This document shows, in pieces, positions 1 through 7,238 of a stretch of 48,981 nt of DNA. The notes under the pieces were generated by a model. It was not told the DNA's origin and made no database searches. It saw only the letters and a list, made by a program, of their open reading frames with translations. How positions within the stretch are numbered: position 1 is the first letter of the stretch; every line of letters begins with the position of its first letter. Origin of the DNA: Alphaproteobacteria bacterium (GTDB lineage Bacteria > Pseudomonadota > Alphaproteobacteria > Micavibrionales > UBA2020). Made by a program: the position numbers and the translations under genes. The stretch lies in the NCBI GenBank assembly GCA_004297545.1, contig SCTB01000172.1:1-48981 (forward strand). Direction: 5' to 3'.

Positions 1-226
1 CCTTCCAGAAGCAGGTCGTGGCGGCGGAGGTAATCGTGATGCCGCGCTCCTGTTCCTGTTCCATCCAGTCCATCGTGGCTGCGCCATCGTGCACTTCGCC
101 GATCTTGTGCGACTTGCCGGTGTAATAGAGGATACGCTCGGTCGTGGTCGTCTTGCCGGCATCGATGTGGGCCATGATGCCGATATTACGGTACCGCTCC
201 AGCGGGTATTTCTTCATTTCAGCCAT
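1..226 (-). CDS. fusA: Elongation factor G, N-terminal part
   Basis: This is the first 75 codons of translation elongation factor G, the GTPase that moves tRNA and mRNA through the ribosome; the rest lies beyond the window edge. The protein begins [14 protein letters not shown] and carries the P-loop [13 protein letters not shown] at about residues 19-31, followed by the start of the switch I region ([23 protein letters not shown]). The start at 226 is preceded by a GAGGGG ribosome-binding site; a second ATG three codons in is less likely. It is the third gene of the rpsL-rpsG-fusA (str) operon, 33 bp after rpsG, and is presumably transcribed from the promoter upstream of rpsL. Confidence 0.97.
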   Translation of the reverse strand, partial: MAEMKKYPLERYRNIGIMAHIDAGKTTTTERILYYTGKSHKIGEVHDGAATMDWMEQEQERGITITSAATTCFWK

Positions 227-259
227 GATACTTCGCTTCCCCTCAAATTTTTCTTTTCA

Positions 260-730
260 TTACCACCGGAAGTGCGCGAAGGCTTTGTTTGCCTCTGCCA
301 TTTTGTGGGTGTCCTCGCGCTTTTTCACTGCGGCGCCGCGTTCGTTATGGGCGTCCAGCAGTTCGGAAGCGAGCTTGCTTTCCATCGTCTTGTCGTTGCG
401 GTTCGCGGCCGCTTCCTTGATCCAGCGCATCGCAACGGCGATGGCGCGGCTCGGGCGGACTTCGACGGGCACCTGATAGGTGGCGCCGCCGACGCGGCGG
501 GATTTCACTTCGACGGAAGGCTTCACTTTGTCGAGCACTTCCATGAAAAACGCGATGGGATCCATCTTGGATTTCGACTGCACGATCTCGAATGCGCCGT
601 AGACGATATTTTCGGCGACGGATTTCTTGCCCGATTCCATGATCGCGTTGACGAACTTGGCGACAACGGCGTTGTTGAACTTCGGATCTGGCAGAACTTC
701 GCGTTTTTTTGCTGAGTGACGACGTGACAT
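260..730 (-). CDS. rpsG: 30S ribosomal protein S7
   Basis: The 156-residue product is ribosomal protein S7, which nucleates folding of the 3' domain of 16S rRNA and lies near the E site. It starts [20 protein letters not shown], the usual S7 N-terminus, and contains the conserved stretches [15 protein letters not shown] and [14 protein letters not shown]. It ends KAFAHFRW, a typical C-terminus, and the length is normal. It follows rpsL by 14 bp and precedes fusA. In enterobacteria S7 represses translation of this operon; no such structure was identified here. Confidence 0.98.
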   Translation of the reverse strand: MSRRHSAKKREVLPDPKFNNAVVAKFVNAIMESGKKSVAENIVYGAFEIVQSKSKMDPIAFFMEVLDKVKPSVEVKSRRVGGATYQVPVEVRPSRAIAVAMRWIKEAAANRNDKTMESKLASELLDAHNERGAAVKKREDTHKMAEANKAFAHFRW

Positions 731-744
731 GTTTCAAAACCTCA

Positions 745-1116
745 TTATTTCGGGCGTTTCGCGCCGTAGCGGGAACGGGATTGTTTGCGTTTATCGACAC
801 CCTGCGTATCGAGCGTGCCGCGGATGATTTTGTAGCGAACGCCGGGCAGGTCTTTCACACGACCGCCGCGCACGAGCACGACAGAGTGTTCCTGCAGGTT
901 GTGGCCGACGCCGGGGATGTAGCAGGTCGCTTCGCGGCCGTTCGTCATGCGAACGCGCGCGACTTTGCGCAGCGCGGAGTTCGGCTTTTTCGGTGTCGTC
1001 GTGTAAACGCGCGTGCAGACGCCGCGTTTTTGCGGGTTGCCCTGCAGGTCGGCGTTCTTCTTCCGTTTGAACTGCGGTGCGCGGCCCTTGCGTACAAGCT
1101 GGTTAAAGGTTGGCAT
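745..1116 (-). CDS. rpsL: 30S ribosomal protein S12
   Basis: The 123-residue product is ribosomal protein S12, part of the decoding centre and the site of streptomycin-resistance mutations. It begins [12 protein letters not shown] and has the conserved segments [16 protein letters not shown] and [29 protein letters not shown]. The frame stays open upstream to 1251, but the start at 1116 is right by homology and has a GAAGG Shine-Dalgarno nine bases before it. The lysine in [10 protein letters not shown], altered in streptomycin-resistant strains, is wild type. This is the first gene of the str operon. Confidence 0.98.
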   Translation of the reverse strand: MPTFNQLVRKGRAPQFKRKKNADLQGNPQKRGVCTRVYTTTPKKPNSALRKVARVRMTNGREATCYIPGVGHNLQEHSVVLVRGGRVKDLPGVRYKIIRGTLDTQGVDKRKQSRSRYGAKRPK

Positions 1117-1332
1117 TAACAATAGCCCTTCTTCGGTTGTAACAACGTCATAATCTTTACTTGTCTGGAGGATGAGAGATAACACCTGCCAGGCTTGCAC
1201 TTTGAAGTGCGCGGCAGGATACCGATCTTGAAAGATCAGTCTAACTTCCACTTTTCCCGCGGAAGACGGTTAAAAACCGGACTGCGTCTAGACCAAGTAT
1301 GTCTACTACCAGCCCATCCTTAGAGCGAGCGC

Positions 1333-1360
1333 ACTATATCACGCGCGCCCACAACGTCAA
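1333..1360 (-). promoter_or_regulatory. Sigma-70 promoter of the rpsL-rpsG-fusA operon
   Basis: Read on the minus strand, TTGACG (1355-1360) and TATAGT (1333-1338) are separated by 16 bp. Transcription would start near 1326, giving a leader of about 210 nt before rpsL. The unusually long leader, which runs through a GC-poor segment, leaves room for autoregulation, but I see no named element in it. Confidence 0.65.
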
Positions 1361-1566
1361 GCATTCTGTGCAGATAGCGTTTGTTTTTCATCTTTCCAGT
1401 CGCCGCCTGCTGCGCGGGGAGCTGATATTGGTTTATGGTAAGAAATATTATTACGTTTACTCATGGGTTTTGATAATATTTATACATAAGTTCAAAAGAC
1501 CGGGATTTAGCGGTGATGGCGCTGCAAGGCATTGATTCGTATTGGCCAGAACTTTCCCTAGAGAGT

Positions 1567-1712
1567 CTCCTCTCCCCCGTGCGGCGCAGCCGCATGGAGG
1601 GAGAGGATTAAGGTGAGGGGGTGGTGCAACATTCCTGAATATAGCTTTTGCTGCTCCACCCCCTCACCCTGCCCCTCTCCCTCCATTCGCTAAAGCGGAC
1701 GGGAGAGAGGGA
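1567..1712. repeat. Inverted pair of hairpin repeats, first pair
   Basis: Two related units face each other, at about 1567-1621 and 1655-1711. Each is a hairpin built on CCTCTCCC...GGGAGAGG and has a conserved flank related to CCCCCTCACC. The same unit recurs, again as an inverted pair, at 1819-1966. Nothing else was recognised in the gene-free stretch 1361-1566. Confidence 0.75.
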
Positions 1713-1818
1713 ATTTTCCTTTAATATATGACAGCCCTGCCGGCGCAGGCGGAAAGCCGGAATCCACGGACAACAGCCTGTCCATAACTAACACCAAAGG
1801 AGCCCCTCTGCGAAAGCC

Positions 1819-1966
1819 TCCTGTCCCCTCTCCCCCCGCGCAGCGGGAGGGAGAGGGTTAGGGTGAGGGGGGCGGCGCAGCAAACCAAGTGCCTGCTTTT
1901 GTCGAGACACCCCCTCACCTTAATCCTCTCCCTCCATCCGCTTCGCGGACGGGGGAGAGGAGACAG
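1819..1966. repeat. Inverted pair of hairpin repeats, second pair
   Basis: Units at about 1819-1873 and 1908-1966 are near-copies of the pair at 1567-1711, again in opposite orientation, so the whole segment can fold on itself. The outer arms extend to a shared CGAAAGCC/GGCTTTCG. The segment between the two pairs (about 1735-1770) holds another degenerate palindrome, GCCGGCGCAGGCGG. No open frame in 1361-2101 looks coding; the region is a landing zone for intergenic palindromes. Confidence 0.75.
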
Positions 1967-2101
1967 AGGGCTTTCGCCGGGATGACCTTTGTTGTGGCGT
2001 GTCGCGCCGCAATTCCGAAGTCGGCTTTCCAACGAGTAGCGAAACAGGCAAGATGCGGAAAGGTTTGCTGAAGAAACATTAGATTTTGAACCGCCTACTG
2101 C

Positions 2102-2884
2102 ATGACAATTGACTGGAAAAAGATAGCTTCTTTGGACTTTGAGTACGATGGCGGACTGCGGGATATCTATATCTTCGGTACAGACGTTGCCGATTGGAAT
2201 AAAGTTCTCGATGCTCTCCGGAAATTCGACCCGCGACCAATATACACTGAAGATAACGCAGTAGCCGAACTACCGGACTGCGTAGAAAAGATTTTTGAAA
2301 AACGCGCCCATTTGTCGACTAGGCTTTCATTTACGGTCGGAAAATTCCTGATTTGTTGTCATTTCTTTGGATCAAAAGAAGACGCTTCCAGAATCGAGTT
2401 TGACTTATCGCCAGACGATATGACCTGCCCAGATGATTTAAAAGCTGTTGCTGGCTTTATGCATTTTCTTGGGGATATGACACAAAAACCGGTAATTTTG
2501 ACGCTAGAAAGCGCACCGGAGCTGCCAATCCTGAAATGTCAGCCCAACTCTGATGAGGTTTTGTGGGTATCTCACAATAAGGGATTTTTCGTTTCAATTC
2601 CTGCAATCACACTTCCCTTGGATAGAGCCCCTCAGAAATCACGCATAATGAAGATGTCCATTAAGGTGTCGCTGGAAACAGAAGATGACCAAATACGATT
2701 TCAACCACTCGTGCCGCAGATAACGGAAGCTTTTCACGATTACACTAAACAGCTTGGGCTGGAGGACTTTCGGGGCTCGAAAGGAATGAGCCTACTGAAA
2801 ATGCAACTTCTTGACCGTGCCCGCGCCGCTGCGCCGGGTATTGGAGTCAAGGATTTGTGGTTTGATAAAATATGGGAGCCGTAA
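2102..2884 (+). CDS. Hypothetical protein, low-GC orphan
   Basis: A 260-residue protein of unknown family, starting MTIDWKKIASLDFEYDGG. It is probably cytoplasmic: there is no signal peptide or membrane segment. The composition is balanced, with alternating beta-rich stretches and an acidic centre, and the C-terminal part (LEDFRGSKGMSLLKMQLLDRARAAAPG) looks helical. No catalytic motif was recognised. The gene is clearly poorer in GC than its neighbours, uses A/T-ending codons freely, and lies alone between repeat-rich intergenic regions, which suggests recent transfer. Its size and isolation resemble immunity or cargo proteins of mobile elements, but that is speculation. No good Shine-Dalgarno sequence precedes the ATG, so the start is uncertain. 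Confidence 0.7.
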   Translation: MTIDWKKIASLDFEYDGGLRDIYIFGTDVADWNKVLDALRKFDPRPIYTEDNAVAELPDCVEKIFEKRAHLSTRLSFTVGKFLICCHFFGSKEDASRIEFDLSPDDMTCPDDLKAVAGFMHFLGDMTQKPVILTLESAPELPILKCQPNSDEVLWVSHNKGFFVSIPAITLPLDRAPQKSRIMKMSIKVSLETEDDQIRFQPLVPQITEAFHDYTKQLGLEDFRGSKGMSLLKMQLLDRARAAAPGIGVKDLWFDKIWEP

Positions 2885-3331
2885 ATACAGTTGTTTCGCC
2901 ACTAACCAACACCCGCAATGACTCTATCTTCCGCAGAGCGCTCGCGCTTTGCGCTCTCATCGCTCCAAGAGCCTGTGGCAGTCGCGGCACTCGATGGCGG
3001 TTTTTTTTGCGGCGCACGTTGTCGCCGGCCTGCGAATACAGGGCGTGCCTTGCCGTAAATTGAGATAAAACTCCAACGTATTTGTCTTTGTTTCCAAGCA
3101 AAAATCACGGGATATTAAACAACATTCTCTATGATGGTAATTGTGGGCGAGAATCGGAACACTTTTCGCATCGCGATTATCTCCGGTTTGCGAGCCTCGA
3201 ATAAAAAAAAAGAAGGTGGATGAAAAGACTTCGCTAAAAAAAAGCGATAATTTTATCGCGTGCTTTATCTAATGCAAATTGCCCGCGCGTAATGTCTTGG
3301 TCCACAAGGGTTATAGGGAAAGGGAAAAAAT
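2885..3331. other. Gene-free accessory spacer
   Basis: Short overlapping frames on both strands here (up to about 84 codons) have no family resemblance, ribosome-binding sites or codon bias and are not called. The stretch turns AT-rich after about 3060 and contains homopolymer runs (T8 near 3000, A9 near 3205, A8 at 3236-3243). The only structured element noted is the hairpin at 3244-3259. Confidence 0.5.
3236..3259 (-). terminator. Candidate intrinsic terminator on the minus strand
   Basis: On the minus strand the hairpin GCGATAA-AA-TTATCGC is followed directly by eight T residues (3243-3236), the layout of a Rho-independent terminator, though the stem is AT-rich. No minus-strand gene lies just upstream of it, so it may stop antisense transcription or be a relic. 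Confidence 0.4.
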
Positions 3332-3898
3332 ATGACTCTCAACGTAGAAACGGTATTGGCTGTGTCTATCCTGTTATCGGTATTCGCGGCCATCGCAGCT
3401 ATCGGAAGCAGTCTCGTTCTTGGGGCCGGATTTGAGCGCCTGAGGGCGGGTTTTGAGGCAATCGCCCAGCAAACGAATTTCTTTGGCGACAAGCTGAACA
3501 AGCTGGAGAAGAAGGTGGATACGGTTGACAGCCAGACCGCCAAGTCAATCCGTACGCTGGAGCTTCAGGTCATTGGCATTACCGACCAGGCGAACATCTT
3601 TGCCGGATCCATTCAGGAGCTGGCGGAAAAAGTGGAAGGCATGGAATCCCTGCCAACCGTTAAACAAGAACCGGAACCCGCCAACCCGGTCGCCAATATC
3701 CAGCGCTACTTCAATTCCGATGCGAGAAACATCCTGGTTACCGCAAGCAAAGACAAGGAGCTCAAGCGCAAAAAGAGCGTTAAGGCAAAAATGCATGCGA
3801 TCGCTCGGGAAATTGATGGGCCTTCGCCTTTGCAACCTGTCGCCGATGTGTCTCATTTTGCAGGCGAGGAAGACACACGTCAGATCCGCTATCATTAA
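3332..3898 (+). CDS. Membrane-anchored coiled-coil protein
   Basis: A 188-residue protein with one N-terminal membrane segment (about residues 6-32, VETVLAVSILLSVFAAIAAIGSSLVLG). It is followed by a helical coiled-coil region (about 33-105) with heptad-like hydrophobic spacing (FGDKLNKLEKKVDTVDSQ, IQELAEKVEGMESL), a Pro/Glu-rich hinge (KQEPEPANP) and a Lys-rich tail (KELKRKKSVKAKMH). The topology resembles small scaffolding or chemoreceptor-like helper proteins, but no family was recognised. A strong AGGGAAAGGG ribosome-binding site precedes the ATG. A stable hairpin follows the stop codon. Confidence 0.8.
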   Translation: MTLNVETVLAVSILLSVFAAIAAIGSSLVLGAGFERLRAGFEAIAQQTNFFGDKLNKLEKKVDTVDSQTAKSIRTLELQVIGITDQANIFAGSIQELAEKVEGMESLPTVKQEPEPANPVANIQRYFNSDARNILVTASKDKELKRKKSVKAKMHAIAREIDGPSPLQPVADVSHFAGEEDTRQIRYH

Positions 3899-3918
3899 CA
3901 ACATCAGCAATGATTGCT

Positions 3919-3950
3919 GCAAGACGCGCCCCAAAAGCGGCGCGTCTTGC
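3919..3950 (+). terminator. Strong hairpin after the coiled-coil gene
   Basis: A perfect 12-bp GC-rich stem (GCAAGACGCGCC paired with GGCGCGTCTTGC) encloses an 8-nt loop, 20 bases after the preceding stop codon. There is no T tract after it, so it may act as an RNA-stabilising or Rho-linked 3' end, or be a dispersed palindrome. Confidence 0.45.
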
Positions 3951-3970
3951 ACGTTGACTCAAAAAGTCCT

Positions 3971-4022
3971 CGTCATTCCCGCGCCCGCCGAAGCTTTAGC
4001 GTCGGCGGGCGCGGGAATGACG
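3971..4022. repeat. Perfect 21-bp-arm palindromic element
   Basis: The arms CGTCATTCCCGCGCCCGCCGA and its exact reverse complement flank the 10-nt centre AGCTTTAGCG. The CGTCATTCCCGC edge is characteristic of dispersed extragenic palindromes seen in many alphaproteobacteria. The centre resembles that of the smaller hairpin repeats at 9102, 9942 and 22825. Confidence 0.75.
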
Positions 4023-4073
4023 AAAGGGTGCTACGCGCCCCCGGCTTTCCTTCACAACCAGAAAAGCAATTAT

Positions 4074-4111
4074 ATTGCGATTTTGAACATTTAAGTTGCG
4101 AAAATCGCAAT
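4074..4111. promoter_or_regulatory. Overlapping inverted repeats before the phage-like gene pair
   Basis: ATTGCGATTTT (4074-4084) is the reverse complement of AAAATCGCAAT (4101-4111). A smaller hairpin TTGCGA-AAA-TCGCAA (4096-4110) uses the same right arm. These are alternative folds just upstream of the gene at 4147, which could be an operator or a leader switch. Nothing else supports either role. Confidence 0.4.
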
Positions 4112-4146
4112 TATCGTATATGATGGTTTTCAGGAAAGGAAACCAG

Positions 4147-4515
4147 ATGACCGCAACCCCCAACCCTCCCCCTACCCCCGCCTCGACCGTTTTCATGCAG
4201 CAGCTCGCCCTTGCCATGGGCGAAAACGGGCTGACGCCCGCCGCGCTTGCCGAAATGGTGAAATCCTTTTCGCCCCGCGACCGGCTCGAGGAGCTGCTGG
4301 TGACGCAGATCATGGTCGCGCATGGGGAAGCGCTGCGCTGGCTTGCCCGCGCGAAGGAGCCGGATGCCTCCTTTTACATGCAAGGCGAAGGCACGGCGGC
4401 GGCGCTGAGATTCTCGAAGCTCATGACCGACCATATGCGGACACTGGAGAAGTACCGCGCCCGCAAGGCCATGGCCGAAGATGCCGGCCTGCCTGCGCTT
4501 GCTGGGGATTCATGA
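4147..4515 (+). CDS. Small helical protein, prophage-type pair, first gene
   Basis: A 122-residue mostly helical protein (MTATPNPPPTPASTVFMQQ...). After a Pro-rich N-terminus (about residues 3-12), most of the chain is predicted helix, ending with KLMTDHMRTLEKYRARKAM. That last segment resembles a small alphaproteobacterial family whose gene sits just upstream of the GAPKGNRNALK family, as it does here; the resemblance is from memory. The frame is open from 4096, but the ATG at 4147 has an AGGAAAGGA ribosome-binding site at the right distance. The stop codon overlaps the next start (ATGA), so the two are translationally coupled. Its role is unknown; such pairs are often found near prophage or phage-remnant loci. 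Confidence 0.7.
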   Translation: MTATPNPPPTPASTVFMQQLALAMGENGLTPAALAEMVKSFSPRDRLEELLVTQIMVAHGEALRWLARAKEPDASFYMQGEGTAAALRFSKLMTDHMRTLEKYRARKAMAEDAGLPALAGDS

Positions 4516-5201
4516 TCTGCAGGCCAGAAACGAACCGGCGGCGCGGAACGACAGATATAAACCGGCGGCGCGGAACGACAGATATAAACCGGCGGCGCGG
4601 AACGACAGATATAAACCGGCGGCGCGGAGCGCCGCGCGGCAACCGCAACGCCCTCAAATCCGGCCGCTATACGGCCGGGGCCAAGGCCGAGCGCCGCAGA
4701 AAAAGGTTGCTTTTGAGGCAGTTGCGGGCGGGGCTGGCATATACGCGCTCCGTCCTCCGGGCCCGCGCCGCCGCCGCAGGGCTGGCCCTGTCTCCCTGCC
4801 CCCCTGCTCCGCGGAAAAAATTTTCAAAAACCGAAAAACAATTCCCGCCGGTACGGGCGCCGGAACCGGCTTACCCTTGCCATTCGCATCGAATCCGACC
4901 ATATTATGTCCCGGAAGAGGCTGGGCGGGCGAATGTCTCGCTAACCCGGCCAGGGCCGAAAGGCAGCAACCGTACCGAGTTTCATCCGGGTCGTTCAGTC
5001 TCTTCCACCTATTCCCCACCAGTCCCGGATGTTTATGGTGTTTGCGCGCAAAGCGCGGCGGGTCGTTCAGTCTCTTCCACTTATTTCCCTGCAGTACCGG
5101 ATGTTTATGGTGCCCGCGCGCAAAGCGCGGCGGGTCGTTCGGTCTCTTCCACCTCCCTCCATATATTATCCATAAAATGCAGCGGTTGCGGCAGTCTATA
5201 A
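4512..5201 (+). CDS. GAPKGNRNALK-family small basic protein, probably over-extended
   Basis: The recognisable part is residues about 38-80 (RGAPRGNRNALKSGRYTAG, then AERRRKRLLLRQLRAG), a signature of a small basic alphaproteobacterial family. The N-terminus is expanded by a 27-bp DNA repeat encoding NRRRGTTDI three times. From about codon 134 the frame runs through the SRP RNA gene at 4913-5006 and the 72-bp tandem repeat. The frame stays open there because 72 is a multiple of three, and the peptide is low complexity. The functional protein is likely only the first 90-100 residues. Start overlaps the previous stop by ATGA. Confidence 0.45.
   Translation: MICRPETNRRRGTTDINRRRGTTDINRRRGTTDINRRRGAPRGNRNALKSGRYTAGAKAERRRKRLLLRQLRAGLAYTRSVLRARAAAAGLALSPCPPAPRKKFSKTEKQFPPVRAPEPAYPCHSHRIRPYYVPEEAGRANVSLTRPGPKGSNRTEFHPGRSVSSTYSPPVPDVYGVCAQSAAGRSVSSTYFPAVPDVYGARAQSAAGRSVSSTSLHILSIKCSGCGSL
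4533..4630 (+). repeat. 27-bp tandem repeat, 3.6 copies
   Basis: Three exact copies of a 27-bp unit (beginning AACCGGCGGCGCGG, ending ACAGATATA) start at 4533, 4560 and 4587. A 17-base partial fourth copy starts at 4614. The unit is in frame with the gene at 4512 and adds NRRRGTTDI per copy. Copy number is probably variable between strains by slipped-strand pairing. Confidence 0.9.
4913..5006 (+). ncRNA. ffs: Small SRP RNA (4.5S RNA)
   Basis: The apical domain is diagnostic: CGGCCAGGGCCGAAAGGCAGC contains the GAAA tetraloop on a GCC/GGC stem and the symmetric loop that binds Ffh. It is flanked by CTCG (4937-4940) paired with CGAG (4976-4979). The arms close fully: GGAAGAGGCTGGGCG at 4913 pairs with CGTTCAGTCTCTTCC ending at 5006 through Watson-Crick and G-U pairs, giving a 94-nt hairpin, typical for the class. 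A TATTAT -10 box at 4902-4907 puts the transcription start at the predicted 5' end. It is the RNA core of the signal recognition particle, directing nascent membrane proteins to FtsY and Sec. The last 19 nt are included in a tandem duplication. Confidence 0.92.
4988..5152 (+). repeat. 72-bp tandem repeat containing the SRP RNA 3' arm
   Basis: The sequence GGGTCGTTCAGTCTCTTCCA recurs at 4988, 5060 and (one base changed) 5132, a period of exactly 72 bp: two full units and a partial third. Each unit ends with a CGCGC-AAA-GCGCG hairpin. The first copy is the 3' strand of the SRP RNA stem, so the other two are spare 3' strands. Confidence 0.92.
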
Positions 5202-5284
5202 TAATTCAGCCTTTTTTCTTTTCCCTTACTGCCCGCTACCGTTATCGTAGAGGCACGATCTCGCGTCGGGGGAAGCCAAGGGAA

Positions 5285-5983
5285 ATGATGAGATTTGCAG
5301 CAATCTTCTTTCTGTCCATTCTGCTTATGCCCGCCCCGGCTGTGCTGGCTGCCACGCCGCAAACGCACCTGCCCGCGCCCAAGCGTCCCGCTTTCGCCAG
5401 CGAAATTGTCGATGAGGCGGGCCTTCTTCCGGCAGAAACACTTAAGAATTTGAGAGGCCTCGCGGCTGGCACCGAATACGGGACGGGTTACCAGTTCGTG
5501 ACCGTCATCACCCCTTCCATTGGCAAAGGGGGAATTGTGGCCGAGGCTGAAAGCCTCGTCCTGAACCGCGGCATCGGCAAGAGCGGCAAGCCCGGAGTCC
5601 TGCTGCTTGTCGCCGTCAAAAACAAACAAGCCTGGATTATCGCCGGACCAAGGCTTGCGACCGTGCTGCCGCAAAGCCTGCAGCAGGCGATTCTCTCCCG
5701 CATCATCCTGCCCAACTTCCGCCTTGGCAACCTGGAACGCGGAACGGTGGATGGCGCCCGCGCCGTCATGATGGCCCTGCAGGGCGCCTACGCCTCCCCC
5801 TTGCCTGCCGTGGCGGAGCCGGAATCGCATGCTTCCGACTGGTTGTCGCTGGGCATCGCCGCGGCCTTCATCGTGGGGGCGATGGGCTCCGCAGGCACAA
5901 CAGCCGTCATCGTCGGCGGCGGTCTCGGCACGACGGCGATTATCCTGGGCGGCGGCCTCGGCCGCGCCATAGGGAGGTGGTAG
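5285..5983 (+). CDS. TPM-domain exported membrane protein
   Basis: A 232-residue protein with a signal peptide (MMRFAAIFFLSILLMPAPAVLA). It then has a TPM (YgcG-type) domain at about residues 40-170: FASEIVDEAGLLPAETLKNL, a central QFVTVITPSIGKGG and GKPGVLLLVAVKNKQAWIIAGP. A Gly-rich hydrophobic C-terminal membrane region follows (GIAAAFIVGAMGS through GGGLGTTAIILGGGLG). TPM proteins have been linked to membrane and photosystem maintenance and to phosphatase-like folds; the biochemical role here is unknown. The ATG pair at 5285/5288 lies just after AAGGGA; the open frame upstream is the repeat region, not coding. It is followed with no gap by a second TPM protein, so both form an operon. The usual LemA partner is absent. 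Confidence 0.85.
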   Translation: MMRFAAIFFLSILLMPAPAVLAATPQTHLPAPKRPAFASEIVDEAGLLPAETLKNLRGLAAGTEYGTGYQFVTVITPSIGKGGIVAEAESLVLNRGIGKSGKPGVLLLVAVKNKQAWIIAGPRLATVLPQSLQQAILSRIILPNFRLGNLERGTVDGARAVMMALQGAYASPLPAVAEPESHASDWLSLGIAAAFIVGAMGSAGTTAVIVGGGLGTTAIILGGGLGRAIGRW

Positions 5984-6622
5984 ATGCAGATCACGGAGAA
6001 AATGCGCGCCGATATCCGCAACGCCGTCAAAGACCTCGAAAAGTCCACGAGCGGTGAAATGGTCTGCGTCATTGCGCAGGAATCTGCCCGGTATGTCTTT
6101 TTCCCCTTACTGTGGGCAACCGGCTTCACGCTGGCGCTGCCGCTCCTCAACCCCGCATTCGCCCTGGCGAACCTGCCGCCGCCAGTGACATTCCCGCTGC
6201 AAGGTCTGGCGTTCCTGGGGCTGGCAGCGGCGCTGCTCTATACGCCGCTTCGATACCGTGTGACGCCGGCGTCCGTGCGCGACGGCCAATGCCAGCGCGC
6301 GGCTTTCGAGCAGTTCTTCGGACGCGGGCTGCACGAGACAGACAAGCGCACCGGCGTCCTGCTTTTCGTTTCAGTCGCGGAACGCCATGCGCAGATCATT
6401 GCCGATACCGGTATCAACGGCAAGGTCCGCGACGGAGAATGGAAAAGCATCATAGATGCGCTGACGACGGATATAGGGAATGAGAAAGTGCATGAAGGCT
6501 TTCTTGCTGCCGTTCTGTCCTGCAAGGGCATCCTTGCTTCCCATTTCCCCGAAAAGCGCAAAGCCGTAAACGAGCTCGACGACCATCTTATCGAGCTGCC
6601 GCAGGCGACATTCATCAGTTAA
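5984..6622 (+). CDS. Second TPM-domain membrane protein
   Basis: A 212-residue protein starting MQITEKMRADIRNAVKDLEKSTSGEMVCVIAQESARY, the opening of the cytoplasmic-type TPM domain. The domain is split by a membrane hairpin (about residues 38-86, FFPLLWATGFTLALPLLNPAFA and LQGLAFLGLAAALLY). It resumes with FGRGLHETDKRTGVLLFVSVAERHAQIIADTGINGKV, the conserved TPM core. It starts at the base after the preceding stop, with its AGGGAGGTGG ribosome-binding site inside the upstream gene. Paired TPM proteins of this kind usually follow lemA. Function in envelope maintenance is inferred from the family only. Confidence 0.85.
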   Translation: MQITEKMRADIRNAVKDLEKSTSGEMVCVIAQESARYVFFPLLWATGFTLALPLLNPAFALANLPPPVTFPLQGLAFLGLAAALLYTPLRYRVTPASVRDGQCQRAAFEQFFGRGLHETDKRTGVLLFVSVAERHAQIIADTGINGKVRDGEWKSIIDALTTDIGNEKVHEGFLAAVLSCKGILASHFPEKRKAVNELDDHLIELPQATFIS

Positions 6623-6632
6623 GGAGATCCTC

Positions 6633-7238
6633 ATGAAATATATGGCCGCAGTATTCGCCCTGTCTCTTGTGCTCTATGCCGCCCCCGTACAGGCCTTTGA
6701 AACGCCCGCGAAGGACGAGGCGACGAGGTTTCTGGTCGAGAACGCCGGAAGCTCTTACCGGCACTATGCATCTGATCTGGGTTGCAAGGAATTCGCCTGG
6801 GGCGATGTCACGCCGGACAGGTCCCGCTTCACGCTTAAATATGTCCCGGCCGGGAGCAAACTCACGGATGCGTCCTCCATGGTTGTCATTACCGTTTACG
6901 GGCTGAGCGGCAACATCCGGAAGGATACGCCGGCAATCGAAAAGAATATCGCGCTCTTTGAAGCGCAGTACCGCAAGCTGGCAAACGTCACGGACAATCA
7001 GAACTACATGAGCATGCAGCAGGAACGGATGCTGTTCCTGCAGTATTATATGGGCAAGTCGCCGAATATCGTCTACAGCGCTTCCGTCTACCTCCGCACA
7101 GGGCCGTCGTCCGCCTCTTTCATTTCGTACCAGTCGCGGCTTCCCATCCCGCAAGAGACCGTCGTGAAAGTGCACAAGATCGTCAATCCGCAGGCAAAAA
7201 CACCTGAAGAGGAGGCGAAGTCGGCGGCGCCGGAATAA
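6633..7238 (+). CDS. Exported protein of unknown function
   Basis: A 201-residue protein with a clear signal peptide (MKYMAAVFALSLVLYAAPVQAF, cleavage probably after QA). The mature part has a single cysteine (LGCKEFAWGD), mixed beta and helix, and an acidic Pro/Ala-rich tail (KTPEEEAKSAAPE). No family was recognised. It follows the second TPM gene by 10 bp with an AAGGAG ribosome-binding site, so it is very likely co-transcribed and may act with the TPM proteins in the periplasm. Confidence 0.75.
   Translation: MKYMAAVFALSLVLYAAPVQAFETPAKDEATRFLVENAGSSYRHYASDLGCKEFAWGDVTPDRSRFTLKYVPAGSKLTDASSMVVITVYGLSGNIRKDTPAIEKNIALFEAQYRKLANVTDNQNYMSMQQERMLFLQYYMGKSPNIVYSASVYLRTGPSSASFISYQSRLPIPQETVVKVHKIVNPQAKTPEEEAKSAAPE

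Noticed and set aside
2847-3108. Short frames on both strands after the orphan gene
   Set aside because: No ribosome-binding site, family resemblance or codon bias.
4481-5284. 500-codon frame suggesting one protein from 4481 to 5983
   Set aside because: The first part spans repeats and the SRP RNA; the true gene starts at 5285 with a signal peptide.
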